A stretch of 64,000 nucleotides of DNA from Pseudomonas reidholzensis (GCF_900536025.1 NZ_UNOZ01000002.1:310001-374000), one strand, 5' to 3'. Positions 1 to 9,595 are shown, counted from the first letter of the stretch. Translations and numbers: made by a program. Notes: a model not told the origin generated them from the letters alone.

Positions 1-567
1 TTCTACGCCGGCCAGACCCCACAGGCCCTGGCCATCAGCCCACGTGGCAAGGTACCGGTGCTGCAGACCGAGCACGGTTTCATCAGTGAGACCGGGGTGA
101 TCCTCGACTATATCGAACAGACCCAGCCCGGCAAGGCGCTGCTGCCGGCTGACGCATTCGGCCAGGCCAAGGTGCGTGAGCTGCTCAAGGAAATCGAGCT
201 GTACATCGAGTTGCCAGCGCGCACCTGCTACGCCGAGGCGTTCTTCGGTCAGGCGGTCGAGCCACTGGTCAAGGAGAAGGCCCGCGCCGAGCTGCTGGCC
301 GGGTTCGCCACGCTCAAGCGCAATGGCAGGTTCGCGCCCTATGTGGCAGGCGATCAGCTGACCCTTGCCGACCTGATGTTCGTCTTCTCGGTCGACCTGG
401 CCTATGCGGTGGGCAAGAAGGTACTGAACCTGGACTTGCTGGAGGACTTCCCGCAGGCCAAGGCGTTGCTGGAATTGATGGGTGCGAACCCGCACATGGC
501 GAAGATTCGTGCAGACAAGGACGCGGCGATGCCGGCGTTCCTGGAGATGATCAGCAGCAAGCGCTGA
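1..567 (+). CDS. Glutathione S-transferase family protein (5' truncated by window edge)
   Basis: The reading frame is open from the first base, so the start lies outside the window. The first visible residues read FYAGQTPQALAISPRGKVPV, the end of a thioredoxin-like GST N-terminal domain including the cis-proline region (KVPVL) and the following TEHGFISETGVILDYIE glutathione-contact stretch. The rest is an all-helical GST C-terminal domain with LTLADLMFVFSVDLA, the usual N-capping/hydrophobic staple region. GSTs conjugate glutathione to electrophiles or reduce peroxides in the cytoplasm; the substrate cannot be read here. About 188 residues are visible of a typical 200-220. The gene converges on argH. 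Confidence 0.85.
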   Translation, partial: FYAGQTPQALAISPRGKVPVLQTEHGFISETGVILDYIEQTQPGKALLPADAFGQAKVRELLKEIELYIELPARTCYAEAFFGQAVEPLVKEKARAELLAGFATLKRNGRFAPYVAGDQLTLADLMFVFSVDLAYAVGKKVLNLDLLEDFPQAKALLELMGANPHMAKIRADKDAAMPAFLEMISSKR

Positions 568-581
568 TCTTCGAGAGGGTT

Positions 582-600
582 GGGGCTGCAAGGCAGCCCC
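582..600. terminator. Hairpin between convergent GST gene and argH
   Basis: Perfect 8-bp stem GGGGCTGC / GCAGCCCC with a 3-base loop lies in the 39-bp gap between two convergent genes. No long T tract follows on either strand, so it may be a weak bidirectional terminator or an mRNA-end stabiliser. Confidence 0.5.
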
Positions 601-606
601 AGGCGC

Positions 607-2001
607 TTAGCGCGAAGCCAGCAGTGCGTTGCCGCGTACCACGGCGATACGCACCTGCTCCGGTGCGGTGCCGCCGATGTGGTTACGTGCGTTGACCGAC
701 CCTTCCAGGGTCAGCACGGCAAACACATCCTGCTCGATCTGGTCGCTGAACTGACGCAGCTCGTCCAGGCTCATCTCGGCCAGGTCCTTGCCGCTGTCGA
801 CGCCGTACTTCACGGCGTGGCCGACGATCTCGTGGCAGTCACGGAACGGCAGGCCACGGCGCACCAGGTAGTCGGCGAGGTCGGTGGCGGTGGAGAACCC
901 GCGCAGCGCCGCTTCGCGCATGATCGCGTGGCGCGGCTTGATCGCCGGGATCATGTCGGCAAAGGCACGCAGCGAGTCGCGCAGGGTGTCGGCGGCGTCG
1001 AACAGCGGTTCCTTGTCTTCCTGGTTGTCCTTGTTGTAGGCCAGCGGTTGGCCTTTCATCAGGGTCAGCAGGCCGGTGAGGGCGCCAAACACGCGGCCGC
1101 TCTTGCCACGCACCAGCTCCGGCACGTCGGGGTTCTTCTTTTGCGGCATGATCGAGCTGCCGGTGCAGAAGCGGTCAGGCAGGTCGATGAACTGGAACTG
1201 GGCGCTGGTCCACAGCACCAGCTCTTCGGAGAAGCGCGACAGGTGCATCATCGCCACGCTCGCCGCCGCGCAGAATTCGATGGCGAAGTCGCGGTCGGAA
1301 ACGCCGTCCAGCGAGTTGCCCGCCACCGCCTCGAAGCCCAGCAGCTGGCAGGTCAGCTCGCGGTCGATCGGGTAGGTGGTGCCCGCCAGCGCGGCGCTGC
1401 CCAGGGGCATGCGGTTGGTGCGCTTGCGGCAGTCCACCAGGCGCTCGTAGTCGCGGCTGAGCATCTCGAACCAGGCCAGCAGGTGGTGGCCGAAGGTCAC
1501 CGGCTGCGCGGTCTGCAGGTGGGTGAAGCCGGGCATGATGGTCTCGGCTTCACGCTCGGCCTGCTCCAGCAGGCCCTGCTGCAGGCGGGTGATCTCGGCC
1601 AGGATCAGGTCGATCTCGTCACGCAGCCACAGGCGGATGTCGGTGGCCACCTGGTCGTTACGGCTGCGACCGGTGTGCAGCTTCTTGCCGGTGACGCCGA
1701 TGCGGTCGGTCAGCCGCGCCTCGATGTTCATGTGCACGTCTTCGAGGTCGACGCGCCAGTCGAACTGGCCTGCCTCGATCTCGCCCTGGATGGTCTTCAG
1801 GCCATCGATGATGGTGTCGCGCTCGGCATCGCTGAGGACGCCGACCTGCGCCAGCATCGTGGCGTGGGCGATCGAACCCATGATGTCGTGGCGGTACAGG
1901 CGCTTGTCGAAGTCGACCGAGGCGGTGAAGCGGGCGACGAAGGCGTCGACGGGCTCACTGAAGCGGCCGCCCCAGGACTGATTGGTCTTGTCGGTGCTCA
2001 T
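607..2001 (-). CDS. argH: Argininosuccinate lyase
   Basis: Last step of arginine synthesis: splits argininosuccinate into arginine and fumarate in the cytoplasm. The 464-residue product begins [17 protein letters not shown] and contains the fumarase/aspartase superfamily signature [12 protein letters not shown], with the catalytic serine in the mobile loop. [17 protein letters not shown] is a second family block. The frame is open further upstream to 2112, but the ATG at 2001 gives the normal length and N-terminus. The upstream neighbour algR is divergent. In P. aeruginosa the sensor gene fimS/algZ lies between argH and algR; here only 311 bases separate the two starts. Confidence 0.97.
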   Translation of the reverse strand: MSTDKTNQSWGGRFSEPVDAFVARFTASVDFDKRLYRHDIMGSIAHATMLAQVGVLSDAERDTIIDGLKTIQGEIEAGQFDWRVDLEDVHMNIEARLTDRIGVTGKKLHTGRSRNDQVATDIRLWLRDEIDLILAEITRLQQGLLEQAEREAETIMPGFTHLQTAQPVTFGHHLLAWFEMLSRDYERLVDCRKRTNRMPLGSAALAGTTYPIDRELTCQLLGFEAVAGNSLDGVSDRDFAIEFCAAASVAMMHLSRFSEELVLWTSAQFQFIDLPDRFCTGSSIMPQKKNPDVPELVRGKSGRVFGALTGLLTLMKGQPLAYNKDNQEDKEPLFDAADTLRDSLRAFADMIPAIKPRHAIMREAALRGFSTATDLADYLVRRGLPFRDCHEIVGHAVKYGVDSGKDLAEMSLDELRQFSDQIEQDVFAVLTLEGSVNARNHIGGTAPEQVRIAVVRGNALLASR

Positions 2002-2312
2002 GGATTCACTCGTTGAAGGCGTGAACGATAAAAAGTGGCGCCGATAATAGCAGGGTTGCGCGGGCTGCCGCAGGGCGCCGGTCGATTGAAATACGCAGAA
2101 AACCACTGGCAACGTTGCCTGTAAGGATATTCAACGATTGAACGGCAGTGTTCCACGGACCGTCTACAGTTGGACAAAGGGCTGGCAGTGAATCTGCCGG
2201 ACCAGTGAATCTTTGGCCATTGCATCGGTCTAGAGCGTGACTGCGGTGTCGGTCTTGCGACACCTGTCTACGCTCTACCAATGTGAGACTCATTCAGGAA
2301 TCCAGCGCAATT
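2002..2312. other. Divergent argH-algR intergenic region, no fimS/algZ gene
   Basis: This 311-bp stretch holds no convincing gene. It should carry the promoters of argH (leftward) and algR (rightward) and contains the hairpin annotated separately at 2232-2276. The sensor kinase gene found here in P. aeruginosa (about 1 kb) is absent, and I see no remnant of a kinase in any frame. Confidence 0.7.
2232..2276 (+). promoter_or_regulatory. Long imperfect hairpin in the algR leader
   Basis: Arms AGAGCGT (2232-2238) and GGTGTCG (2245-2251) pair with CGACACC (2258-2264) and ACGCTCT (2270-2276), with a 6-base loop and a short unpaired internal region. There is no T tract after it, so it is not a standard terminator. 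It lies 36 bases before the algR start and could be an mRNA structure or a dyad operator. Function is inferred only. Confidence 0.45.
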
Positions 2313-3062
2313 ATGAATGTCCTGATCGTTGATGACGAACCCAAAGCCCGCGAGGAGCTCATCCGCTTGCTAGGCGGGCAGGAGGGCTACACCGTGTTGG
2401 AGCCCAGCGCCACCAATGGCGAGGAGGCTCTGGCCCTGATCGACAGCCTCAAGCCCGATGTGGTCTTGCTGGACATCGGCATGCCGGGCCTGGACGGCCT
2501 GCAGGTCGCCGCCCGCCTCTGCGAGCGCGAAGCGCCGCCAGCCGTGGTGTTCTGCACCGGTGATGATGAATATGGCAACGAGGCCTTCAAGGACAGCACC
2601 CTCAGTCACGTGACCAAACCGATCCAGCCGCTGGCGTTGCGCGATGCCCTGCGCAAGGCCGAAAAACCCAACCGTGCCCAGTTGGCGGCACTGACCCGTC
2701 CGGCCAACGAAGGCGGCGGCAACCCGCGCAGTCATATCAGCGCACGAACGCGCAAGGGCATCGAGCTGATCCCCCTGCCGCAAGTCATCTATTTCATCGC
2801 CGACCACAAGTACGTCACCCTTCGCCACGAGGCGGGCGAAGTGTTGCTGGACGAACCGCTTAAAGCCCTTGAAGACGAATTTGGCGAACGCTTCGTGCGG
2901 ATCCACCGCAACGCGCTGGTCGCCCGTGAACGCATCGAACGCCTGCAGCGCACGCCGCTGGGGCATTTCCAGCTGTACCTCAAAGGGCTGGGTGATGATG
3001 CGCTGACGGTCAGCCGGCGCCATGTGGCGGGCGTGCGCAAGATGATGCAGGGGCTGCACTGA
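2313..3062 (+). CDS. algR: LytTR-family response regulator AlgR
   Basis: Two-component regulator that binds DNA and, in P. aeruginosa, controls alginate and twitching genes. The 249-residue product has an N-terminal receiver (about 1-120) with acidic residues in IVDDE, phospho-acceptor Asp54 in VVLLDIGMPG and the conserved Lys in the THVTKPIQ stretch. A C-terminal LytTR DNA-binding domain (about 140-245) includes YFIADHKYVTL and HRNALV. The ATG at 2313 was preferred to an in-frame upstream start at 2283 because it begins the receiver directly (MNVLIVDDEPKA). The gene precedes hemC, as elsewhere in Pseudomonas. Its usual partner kinase FimS/AlgZ is not encoded beside it. Confidence 0.95.
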   Translation: MNVLIVDDEPKAREELIRLLGGQEGYTVLEPSATNGEEALALIDSLKPDVVLLDIGMPGLDGLQVAARLCEREAPPAVVFCTGDDEYGNEAFKDSTLSHVTKPIQPLALRDALRKAEKPNRAQLAALTRPANEGGGNPRSHISARTRKGIELIPLPQVIYFIADHKYVTLRHEAGEVLLDEPLKALEDEFGERFVRIHRNALVARERIERLQRTPLGHFQLYLKGLGDDALTVSRRHVAGVRKMMQGLH

Positions 3063-3076
3063 CCGTCACCGTGCCC

Positions 3077-3097
3077 GCCCCGCCGCCTTCGCGGGGC
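3077..3097 (+). terminator. GC-rich hairpin after algR
   Basis: GCCCCGC / GCGGGGC stem with a 7-base loop in the algR-hemC gap. There is no T tract, so it is at best a weak or Rho-assisted terminator, or a processing/stability element. Confidence 0.35.
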
Positions 3098-3180
3098 GCC
3101 GCCGATTCCTGACCTGAGTCTGCTGGCAGATCCAGAGGAGCTGTTATGATCGGCAGCATTTCTCTGCATCGGGGCGTTTC

Positions 3181-4122
3181 ATGTCCACTCGCGAAATCCG
3201 CATTGCCACCCGTAAAAGTGCCTTGGCCCTGTGGCAGGCCGAATACGTCAAAGCCCGCCTCGAGCAGGCCCACCCAGGCCTGAGCGTGACCCTGGTGCCC
3301 ATGGTCAGCCGCGGCGACAAGCTGCTCGACGCGCCGCTGGCGAAAATCGGCGGCAAGGGCCTGTTCGTCAAAGAGCTGGAAACCGCCCTGCTCGACAACG
3401 AAGCCGACATCGCCGTGCATTCGATGAAAGACGTGCCTATGGACTTCCCCGAGGGCCTGGGGCTGTTCTGCATCTGCGAGCGCGAAGACCCGCGTGACGC
3501 GTTCGTCTCCAACACCTACGCCAACCTCGCAGCACTGCCCGCCGGCAGTATCGTCGGCACTTCCAGCCTGCGCCGTCAGGCCCAGTTGCTGGCGCGTCGG
3601 CCGGACCTGCAGATCCGCTTCCTGCGCGGCAACGTCAACACCCGCCTGGCCAAGCTCGATGCCGGCGAGTACGACGCGATCATTCTCGCCGCCGCCGGCC
3701 TGATCCGCCTCGGCTTCGAAGACCGCATCAGGGCCAGCATCAGTGTCGACGACAGCCTGCCCGCCGGTGGCCAGGGCGCGGTGGGCATCGAATGCCGCAG
3801 CGCCGACAGCGCGATCCACGCACTGCTGGCGCCGCTGCACCATGCCGACACCGCCGACCGGGTAGTGGCCGAGCGCGCCCTCAACAAGCACCTCAATGGC
3901 GGCTGCCAAGTGCCGATCGCCTGCTACGCGGTGCTCGAAGGCGAGCAGCTGTGGCTGCGCGGCCTGGTCGGCCAGCCCAGCGGTGGTCTGCTGCTGACGG
4001 CCGAGGCGCGGGCGCCGCGCGCGGATGCCGAATCGCTTGGGATCAAGGTCGCCGAAGACCTGCTGGGCCAAGGCGCCGAGGCCATCCTCAAGGAAGTCTA
4101 TGGCGAGGCCGGCCACCCGTGA
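3181..4122 (+). CDS. hemC: Hydroxymethylbilane synthase (porphobilinogen deaminase)
   Basis: Joins four porphobilinogen units into hydroxymethylbilane in haem/sirohaem/B12 synthesis. The 313-residue product shows the family blocks [20 protein letters not shown] and [10 protein letters not shown]. The cofactor-binding Cys242 lies in [13 protein letters not shown], where the dipyrromethane primer attaches. The start [13 protein letters not shown] matches the family start. Its stop overlaps the hemD start by three bases, indicating translational coupling. Confidence 0.98.
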   Translation: MSTREIRIATRKSALALWQAEYVKARLEQAHPGLSVTLVPMVSRGDKLLDAPLAKIGGKGLFVKELETALLDNEADIAVHSMKDVPMDFPEGLGLFCICEREDPRDAFVSNTYANLAALPAGSIVGTSSLRRQAQLLARRPDLQIRFLRGNVNTRLAKLDAGEYDAIILAAAGLIRLGFEDRIRASISVDDSLPAGGQGAVGIECRSADSAIHALLAPLHHADTADRVVAERALNKHLNGGCQVPIACYAVLEGEQLWLRGLVGQPSGGLLLTAEARAPRADAESLGIKVAEDLLGQGAEAILKEVYGEAGHP

Positions 4123-4886
4123 GCCCCTGGCGCCTGCTGCTGACCCGCCCTGAAGAGGACTGTGCGGCACTGGCGCAGAGCCTGGCCGCTGCCGGTATCG
4201 CCAGCAGCAGCCTGCCGTTGTTGGCCATCGAGCCGGTCACCCTCGGGCAGGCCGAACACCAGCGCCTGAACGCGCTGCAGCGCTATCAGGCGTTCATCGT
4301 GGTGAGCAAGCCGGCTGCGCGCCTGCTGCTCGATCAGCTTGCCCAGGCAGGCCTGCAGCCCCCGCGTGGAGGCTGGTTCAGCGTCGGTGAAGCGACCGCC
4401 CGGGTGCTGCAGGACGCCGGCCTGGTCGTGGCCTTTCCCCCTGCGGGTGATGACAGCGAAGCCTTGCTCGGCCTGGCCGATTTGCGCAAGGCTATTGCCG
4501 GTGCTGCACCGCGGGTGCTCATCGTGCGTGGCGTCGGAGGTCGTGAACTGCTGGCAGAGCGTCTTGCAGAGCAAGGTGCTAGTGTCGATTATCTGCAACT
4601 GTACCGTCGCCGCCTGCCGGATTACCCGGCCGGCACGCTGATGCGCCAGGTCGAGCGGGAACGCCTCAACGGCCTGGTGGTCAGCAGTGGGCAAGGTCTT
4701 GAACATTTGCTCCAGCTGGCAGCCGCCGATTGGCCACGCCTGGCGTGTCTGCCGTTATTCGTGCCCAGCCCCCGTGTCGCCGAACAGGCCCGGGCGGCGG
4801 GCGCGCAACAGGTTGTGGATTGCCGCGGCGCGAGTGCCGCGGCCTTGCTGGCAGCTGTGCAGCGCAGCGCTGCACCTGCCTCTTAA
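4119..4886 (+). CDS. hemD: Uroporphyrinogen-III synthase
   Basis: Cyclises hydroxymethylbilane with inversion of ring D. The 255-residue product begins [18 protein letters not shown] from a GTG at 4119 that overlaps the hemC stop. The LLTRP opening, the middle block [15 protein letters not shown] and the C-terminal [18 protein letters not shown] fit the two-lobed HemD fold; conservation in this family is low. The open frame continues far upstream inside hemC, but that part is a shadow. Confidence 0.95.
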   Translation: MSPWRLLLTRPEEDCAALAQSLAAAGIASSSLPLLAIEPVTLGQAEHQRLNALQRYQAFIVVSKPAARLLLDQLAQAGLQPPRGGWFSVGEATARVLQDAGLVVAFPPAGDDSEALLGLADLRKAIAGAAPRVLIVRGVGGRELLAERLAEQGASVDYLQLYRRRLPDYPAGTLMRQVERERLNGLVVSSGQGLEHLLQLAAADWPRLACLPLFVPSPRVAEQARAAGAQQVVDCRGASAAALLAAVQRSAAPAS

Positions 4887-4931
4887 GGCGCTAAGCTGAG
4901 TGCGACGCGCCCCCATGCAAAGGATGGATAC

Positions 4932-6032
4932 GTGAGCGAAACTGTCTTGTCCCAGAATGAACAGCCCGCGACGCCCGAGGCGCCGTACACCCCTGCCGCC
5001 ACGCCTGCCAAGCGCTCAGGCAATGGCCTGGCGCTGCTGGCACTGTTGATCGGTGCGGCCGGGGTCGCAGTCGGTGGCTGGGGCGTCTGGCAGGTGCGGC
5101 AGCTGCAAGGCAGCGAGCAAGGCCAGGGCCAGCGCATCGAAACCCTCAGCGAGCAGGCCACGGCCTTGCAGCAGCGTGATCAGCAGATCAGCGCGCAGCT
5201 GGCCAGCCTGCCGCCGGCCAGTGAGCTGGAAGACCGTCGGCGCCTGGTGGCGCAATTGCAGGGCGACCAGCAACGGCTCAGCCAGCGCCTGGAAACGGTG
5301 ATGGGCGAGAGCCGCAAGGAGTGGCGCCTGGCCGAGGCCGAGCACCTGCTGCGCCTGGCCACGCTGCGCCTGTCGGCGCTGCAGGACATCACCAGCGCCA
5401 AGGCCCTGGTCGAAGGCGCCGACGAGATCCTGCGCGAGCAGAGCGACCCGGGTGCATTCGCCGCCCGCGAGCAACTGGCGCGGAGCCTGGCCACCCTCAA
5501 CGGCACCCAGCAGCCGGACCGTACCGGGCTGTTCCTCAAGCTGGCGGCGCAGCGCGAGCAGGTTCAGCAGCTCAGCGCGCAATCGCCGGAGTTCGACAGC
5601 AATGCCGATGCCCTCGGGGCGCTGACCAACGAGGGCGACGGGGCCAGTCGCTGGTCGCAGTGGTGGGCCGAGATCTCCAAGTACTTCCAGATCGAATTCG
5701 ATGCCGACGACAACGTCCGCCCACTGTTGGCCGGGCAGTCGCTCAACCAGCTGCGCCTGGCCTTGAGCCTGACCATCGAGCAGGCCCAGTGGGCGGCCCT
5801 GAATGGCGAGGCCAAGGTCTACAACCAGGCCCTGGACGATGCCCGCAGCGTCCTGCTGGCCAACTTCAACGCCGACAACCCGCAGAGCAAAGCCATGCTC
5901 GACAGCCTCAACGCGCTGGCCGAGCAGCCGGTCTCGGTGGTCACCCCGGACCTCAGCGAGAGCCTGGCTGCCGTGCAGGCCTATATCCAGCGCCGCCACC
6001 TGCCAGCCGACGCTGAAGGGGGCAAGCCATGA
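4932..6032 (+). CDS. hemX: HemX-type inner-membrane protein
   Basis: A 366-residue protein with a short cytoplasmic Pro/Ala-rich start, one membrane segment (about 33-55, LALLALLIGAAGVAVGGWG) and a long periplasmic coiled-coil part rich in Gln/Glu/Leu. It belongs to the HemX family, which is often labelled uroporphyrinogen-III methyltransferase, but no SAM-dependent methyltransferase motifs are visible, so I infer a scaffold rather than a catalytic role. The GTG start at 4932 follows an AAGGA ribosome site. The stop overlaps the hemY start (ATGA). Confidence 0.93.
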   Translation: MSETVLSQNEQPATPEAPYTPAATPAKRSGNGLALLALLIGAAGVAVGGWGVWQVRQLQGSEQGQGQRIETLSEQATALQQRDQQISAQLASLPPASELEDRRRLVAQLQGDQQRLSQRLETVMGESRKEWRLAEAEHLLRLATLRLSALQDITSAKALVEGADEILREQSDPGAFAAREQLARSLATLNGTQQPDRTGLFLKLAAQREQVQQLSAQSPEFDSNADALGALTNEGDGASRWSQWWAEISKYFQIEFDADDNVRPLLAGQSLNQLRLALSLTIEQAQWAALNGEAKVYNQALDDARSVLLANFNADNPQSKAMLDSLNALAEQPVSVVTPDLSESLAAVQAYIQRRHLPADAEGGKP

Positions 6033-7267
6033 AGCGGGTCTACCTGCTGGCCGTCCTTGCCATCGTGGTGGCTGCAGCGTTGGGCATCGCCGTGGCCAAG
6101 CACAGTGGCTACGTGCTGATTTCCTATGGCAGCTTCCGCTACCAGTCCGGGCTGTGGGCCGCCCTTGGTGGCTTGATCGGCCTGGTACTGGGGTTGTGGC
6201 TGCTGCGCTACCTGGTCGGCCTGGTGCTGAGCTCCACCGGTGCGGTCAACCCGTGGTCGCGACGCAACCGCCGGCGGCGCACCCGCATCGCCGTCGAGCA
6301 AGGTCAGCTGGACCTCGCCGAAGGCCGTTGGGCCAGTGCCCAGCGCCACCTGCACCGCGCCGCCGAGGCCGAGCGCCAGCCGCTGCTGTATTACCTCGGT
6401 GCCGCCCGCGCGGCCAACGAATTGGGCCGCACCGAAGACAGCGACACCCTGCTCGAGCGTGCCCTGGAGCGCCAGCCGCAGGCCGAACTGGCAGTGGCCC
6501 TGACCCACGCCCAGTTGCAGATGGACCGCGGCGATGGCGACGGTGCGCTGGAAACCCTGCTGGCGATGCACGAGCGTCACCCACACAACGGTCAGGTGCT
6601 GCGCTTGCTGCAGCGCCTGTACCTGGAGCGTGGCGACTGGTCGGCGTTGATCCGCCTGCTGCCTGAGCTGCGTAAAGGCAAGGTGTTGCCGGCCAGCGAG
6701 CTGGCCGACCTCGAGCAGCGTGCCTGGGGCCACAACCTCAACCTGGCGGCGACCCGCGGCGACGACGCCCCGGCCGCGCGCCAAGCGCTGGAACTCGCCT
6801 GGCAGCAGTTGACCTCGGCCCAGCGCCAGGAGCCGCAGCTGGTGCTCGCCTACGCTGAGCAACTGCGCCAGGTGGGCGCTCAGGGCGAGGCTGAGAAGGC
6901 CCTGCGCGAGGCGCTCAAACGCCAGTACGAGAGCCATCTGGCTCGCTTGTACGGCCTGGTCCGCGGTGACGATCCGGCGCGCCAGCTGCAGACGGCCGAG
7001 GGCTGGCTGAAGACCCACCCGCAAGACCCCAGCCTGCTGCTGACGCTGGGTCGCCTGAGCTTGCAGAACCGCCTCTGGGGCAAGGCCCGCGACTACCTCG
7101 AGAGCAGCCTGCGCCTGGAGCGCAATCCGGAAACCTGCGCGGAGCTGGCGCGCCTGCTCGCCAGCCTCGGCGAGGTCGAGCGCAGCAACCAATTGTTCCA
7201 GGAAGGCCTGGGCCTGCTCGACGAGCGCCTGCTGGCGCTGCCGTTGCCCGACGGCGTACGCGCCTGA
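6029..7267 (+). CDS. hemY: HemY-type TPR inner-membrane protein
   Basis: A 412-residue protein with two N-terminal membrane segments (about 4-22 and 40-70), the HemY N-terminal domain, then tetratricopeptide repeats facing the cytoplasm or periplasm (for example ARAANELGRTEDSDTLLERA and ARLLASLGEVERSNQLFQEG). It is not the oxidase also called HemY in Gram-positives. The start overlaps hemX by four bases, so hemC-hemD-hemX-hemY read as one operon that ends at a strong hairpin. Confidence 0.93.
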   Translation: MKRVYLLAVLAIVVAAALGIAVAKHSGYVLISYGSFRYQSGLWAALGGLIGLVLGLWLLRYLVGLVLSSTGAVNPWSRRNRRRRTRIAVEQGQLDLAEGRWASAQRHLHRAAEAERQPLLYYLGAARAANELGRTEDSDTLLERALERQPQAELAVALTHAQLQMDRGDGDGALETLLAMHERHPHNGQVLRLLQRLYLERGDWSALIRLLPELRKGKVLPASELADLEQRAWGHNLNLAATRGDDAPAARQALELAWQQLTSAQRQEPQLVLAYAEQLRQVGAQGEAEKALREALKRQYESHLARLYGLVRGDDPARQLQTAEGWLKTHPQDPSLLLTLGRLSLQNRLWGKARDYLESSLRLERNPETCAELARLLASLGEVERSNQLFQEGLGLLDERLLALPLPDGVRA

Positions 7268-7271
7268 CCCA

Positions 7272-7307
7272 CCCCACTACCTGCGCAAACCCGCGCAGGT
7301 AGTGGGG
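7272..7307 (+). terminator. Strong hairpin after the hemCDXY operon
   Basis: A perfect 15-bp stem (CCCCACTACCTGCGC with its complement) and a 6-base loop begin four bases after the hemY stop; CGCCTTACTTTTC follows. This is a likely intrinsic terminator with an imperfect T tract. Confidence 0.8.
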
Positions 7308-7486
7308 CGCCTTACTTTTCCCCTGCAAGTTGTTTATTTAACGCCTTCGCCCCCAGATATTTCCTACAAGCAATTACAAACTTTCCTTCGCAATCAGAGA
7401 CTTGTCCCTACTGTATTGCCTTGAAACAAAGTGACTGTTTCCTCTAACGTTCCCAGTCACGTTCATTCCCTCCGGGACCCTTCGCC

Positions 7487-7993
7487 ATGTCGCTGGCCCG
7501 TTTTCGTACCTTGTTCCTGCCTGGCTTGTTTACGTCCCTGGCGATCCTCGTCGGCGCCTTGCTGTTGCAACACAGCCTGGGTTTGCTGCCGTGTTCGCTG
7601 TGCTTGAGCCAGCGGGTGCTGCTGGGCGGGTATGCGCTGGTCTGCCTGCTCGCGTTGATCCATGGCCCGGGGCGCACGGGTTGGCGGGTGTATGCCTGGC
7701 TGGCGCTATCCTGCGCGGTGCTGGGTGGCCTGCTGGCCGCGCGGCATGTCTGGCTACAAGGCGGCGGCCGGGTGATTGCGACGTGCGTGCAGCCGCTCGC
7801 GGCGGCGTTCGAGCATTCCTGGTCCCAGGGCCTGCAAGCGTTGCTGCTCGGCGGCCCGGATTGCGGCGCGCTGACCTGGAGCTTTCTCGACCTGACTTTG
7901 CCCGAGTGGAGCCTGCTGGCCTTCGTGCTGCTGGCGGCACTGCCCCTGTCGCGCCTGCTGGCTGATCGTTTGCGCACTCTCGCCCGGCGTTGA
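7487..7993 (+). CDS. dsbB: Disulfide bond formation protein B
   Basis: A quinone-reducing inner-membrane protein that re-oxidises DsbA. The 168-residue product has four predicted membrane helices. The first periplasmic cysteine pair is in LLPCSLCLSQR (CxxC) and the second pair is the Cys in VIATCVQP and the Cys in GGPDCGAL, the expected four catalytic cysteines. Pseudomonas usually has a second DsbB paralogue elsewhere. The gene sits in the Pseudomonas order between hemY and algQ. Confidence 0.93.
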   Translation: MSLARFRTLFLPGLFTSLAILVGALLLQHSLGLLPCSLCLSQRVLLGGYALVCLLALIHGPGRTGWRVYAWLALSCAVLGGLLAARHVWLQGGGRVIATCVQPLAAAFEHSWSQGLQALLLGGPDCGALTWSFLDLTLPEWSLLAFVLLAALPLSRLLADRLRTLARR

Positions 7994-8224
7994 CCCGGCG
8001 CAAGGCCTGCCCAGTTGCTCGACCAATGGTGTCGCGCGAGCAGATGAAACGCTTGTATGAACTTTGTCCGATGCGTACCTTGATGGGCAGCACGCACGGG
8101 AATAATCTCCCTGCACGGAACACTGAAAACACAACTGCTCGATGCCGTCCTGCTGATGTCACCTTTGTGCCGCAGAGTTGTGGAACGAGGTGCAGCGGCA
8201 TCTACCCAGAAGGGAAGAATCGCC

Positions 8225-8695
8225 ATGCTCGATAGTTGTCAGAACGCTCAGGAACGCTGGGGCGGGGTTCACCAACTCATAGATCGCTGGCTGCAGGAGC
8301 GTGAGGAGCTGGTCCAGGCATTCGGCGTTTTACGCGATGCCAAACCGGCCTTTGCCGACAAGGACAAGAGCCGGGATTTCTGCGCCATCCTGGTCGACTA
8401 TGTGTCGGCCTGGCACTTCGAAGTCAGCGAGCAGCTGGTCAGCGAGGCCAAGGCCTTTGGTGACACCGGCGCACTCGAGCTGGCCACCCAGATCAATCCA
8501 CGTATCGATGACAGCACCCAGATCGCCCTGGCCTTCAATGACCACTGCGAGAAAGGCGAGTGCACGGACCCCGAGCGCTTTGCCGAGAAGTTGGCCAAGC
8601 TGGGCAGCCTGCTGCACGAGCGTTTCGAGCTGGAAGACTGCCTGATCGAGGTGTTGCACAACGCCCACAAGGAAGAGGATGCGGTCCAGGCCTGA
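8225..8695 (+). CDS. algQ: Anti-sigma-70 factor AlgQ (Rsd family)
   Basis: A 156-residue Rsd/AlgQ-family protein that binds the housekeeping sigma factor RpoD region 4 and shifts RNA polymerase usage. In P. aeruginosa it affects alginate and siderophore expression. The sequence MLDSCQNAQERWGGVHQLID opens the helical bundle, and FCAILVDYVSAWHFEV is the conserved core. The ATG at 8225 follows the AAGGGAAGAATCGCC ribosome-site region; the frame is open upstream to 8156 but without family similarity. Confidence 0.95.
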   Translation: MLDSCQNAQERWGGVHQLIDRWLQEREELVQAFGVLRDAKPAFADKDKSRDFCAILVDYVSAWHFEVSEQLVSEAKAFGDTGALELATQINPRIDDSTQIALAFNDHCEKGECTDPERFAEKLAKLGSLLHERFELEDCLIEVLHNAHKEEDAVQA

Positions 8696-8704
8696 TGGCC
8701 TGGT

Positions 8705-9370
8705 TCAGTCCGCGACCGAGAGCAGTTCGATCTCGAACACCAGGGGGGTGTAGGGCGCGATCAGATCGCCCGCACCTTCGGCGCCGTAGGCCTGTGCCGA
8801 AGGGATCACCAGCCGCCACTTGGCCCCCGCCTTCATCTTCGGCAATGCCACCTGCCAGCCTTCGATCACCGAGTCCAGGTTGAACCACTGCGCCTGCTGG
8901 TTCTGGTCGAACACCGAGCCATCCGGCAGCCTTCCCACGTAGCGTACCTGTACCTTGCCGTTGGCCTTGGGTTGCGCGCCCGTGCCTGCGACCAGCTCGC
9001 TGTAGAGCACGCCTTCGGGTAATTCATGCACCCCGGCGCGGGCCCGTTCGTTGGCCATGAAGCGTGTTTCCACGGCTTGCAGCTTGGCCACCTGGGCGTC
9101 CTGCGAGGCGGCATCGGCCTGCGCTTCATGCTGCTGGAGGATGTGCTGCATGCGCGCCGGGTCGAGCTTCAGCGGTTTGTCCTGATAGGCCTGGCGCAGG
9201 CCCTCGACCAGCGCGTCCAGTTGCAGCCCGGGGACCTCCTGGCGCAGGCGCTCGCCCAGGCTGGCGCCGAGGCTGTAGGCCAGGTCCTGGTCGCTGGCAG
9301 GAGTGTTGTCAGGGGCGGCGAGGGCAAGGGGTGTCGCCAGGTACAGGCCGATCAAAAGATAGCGGGGCAC
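8705..9370 (-). CDS. FKBP-type peptidyl-prolyl cis-trans isomerase, periplasmic
   Basis: A FkpA/Mip-like folding helper. From the GTG at 9370 the 221-residue product has a signal peptide (VPRYLLIGLYLATPLALA, cut before APDN), a helical dimerisation part (about 30-115) and a C-terminal FKBP domain with VQVRYVGRLPDGSVFD, VIEGWQVALPKMKAG and AYGAEGAG. A longer frame reaches an ATG at 9424, but the GTG has GGAG six bases upstream and places the signal peptide at the very start. It converges with algQ, leaving only nine bases between them. Confidence 0.9.
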   Translation of the reverse strand: MPRYLLIGLYLATPLALAAPDNTPASDQDLAYSLGASLGERLRQEVPGLQLDALVEGLRQAYQDKPLKLDPARMQHILQQHEAQADAASQDAQVAKLQAVETRFMANERARAGVHELPEGVLYSELVAGTGAQPKANGKVQVRYVGRLPDGSVFDQNQQAQWFNLDSVIEGWQVALPKMKAGAKWRLVIPSAQAYGAEGAGDLIAPYTPLVFEIELLSVAD

Positions 9371-9595
9371 GGTCGACTCCGGCGGCGGAAGAGTAGCAAG
9401 TATGTCCGTGTTGTTCGGCGCCACGGTGTAAATATCAACACGCTGTTAATGGCGAACTACACTTGCACGAAGCTGCAAGATAACAACTTTGCCCAGGCAT
9501 GCAACGCGGCGCTAACAATACTGTCCACATGCCCTAGCGGCGGTAGCAGCAGAAGCATAGTATGAGCCGCAATCTCGTCAGCCAGGAGGTAAACC

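Noticed and set aside
7990..8235. A small 81-codon + frame before algQ
   Set aside because: No ribosome site, no recognisable motif, and it overlaps the algQ start region; more likely leader sequence.
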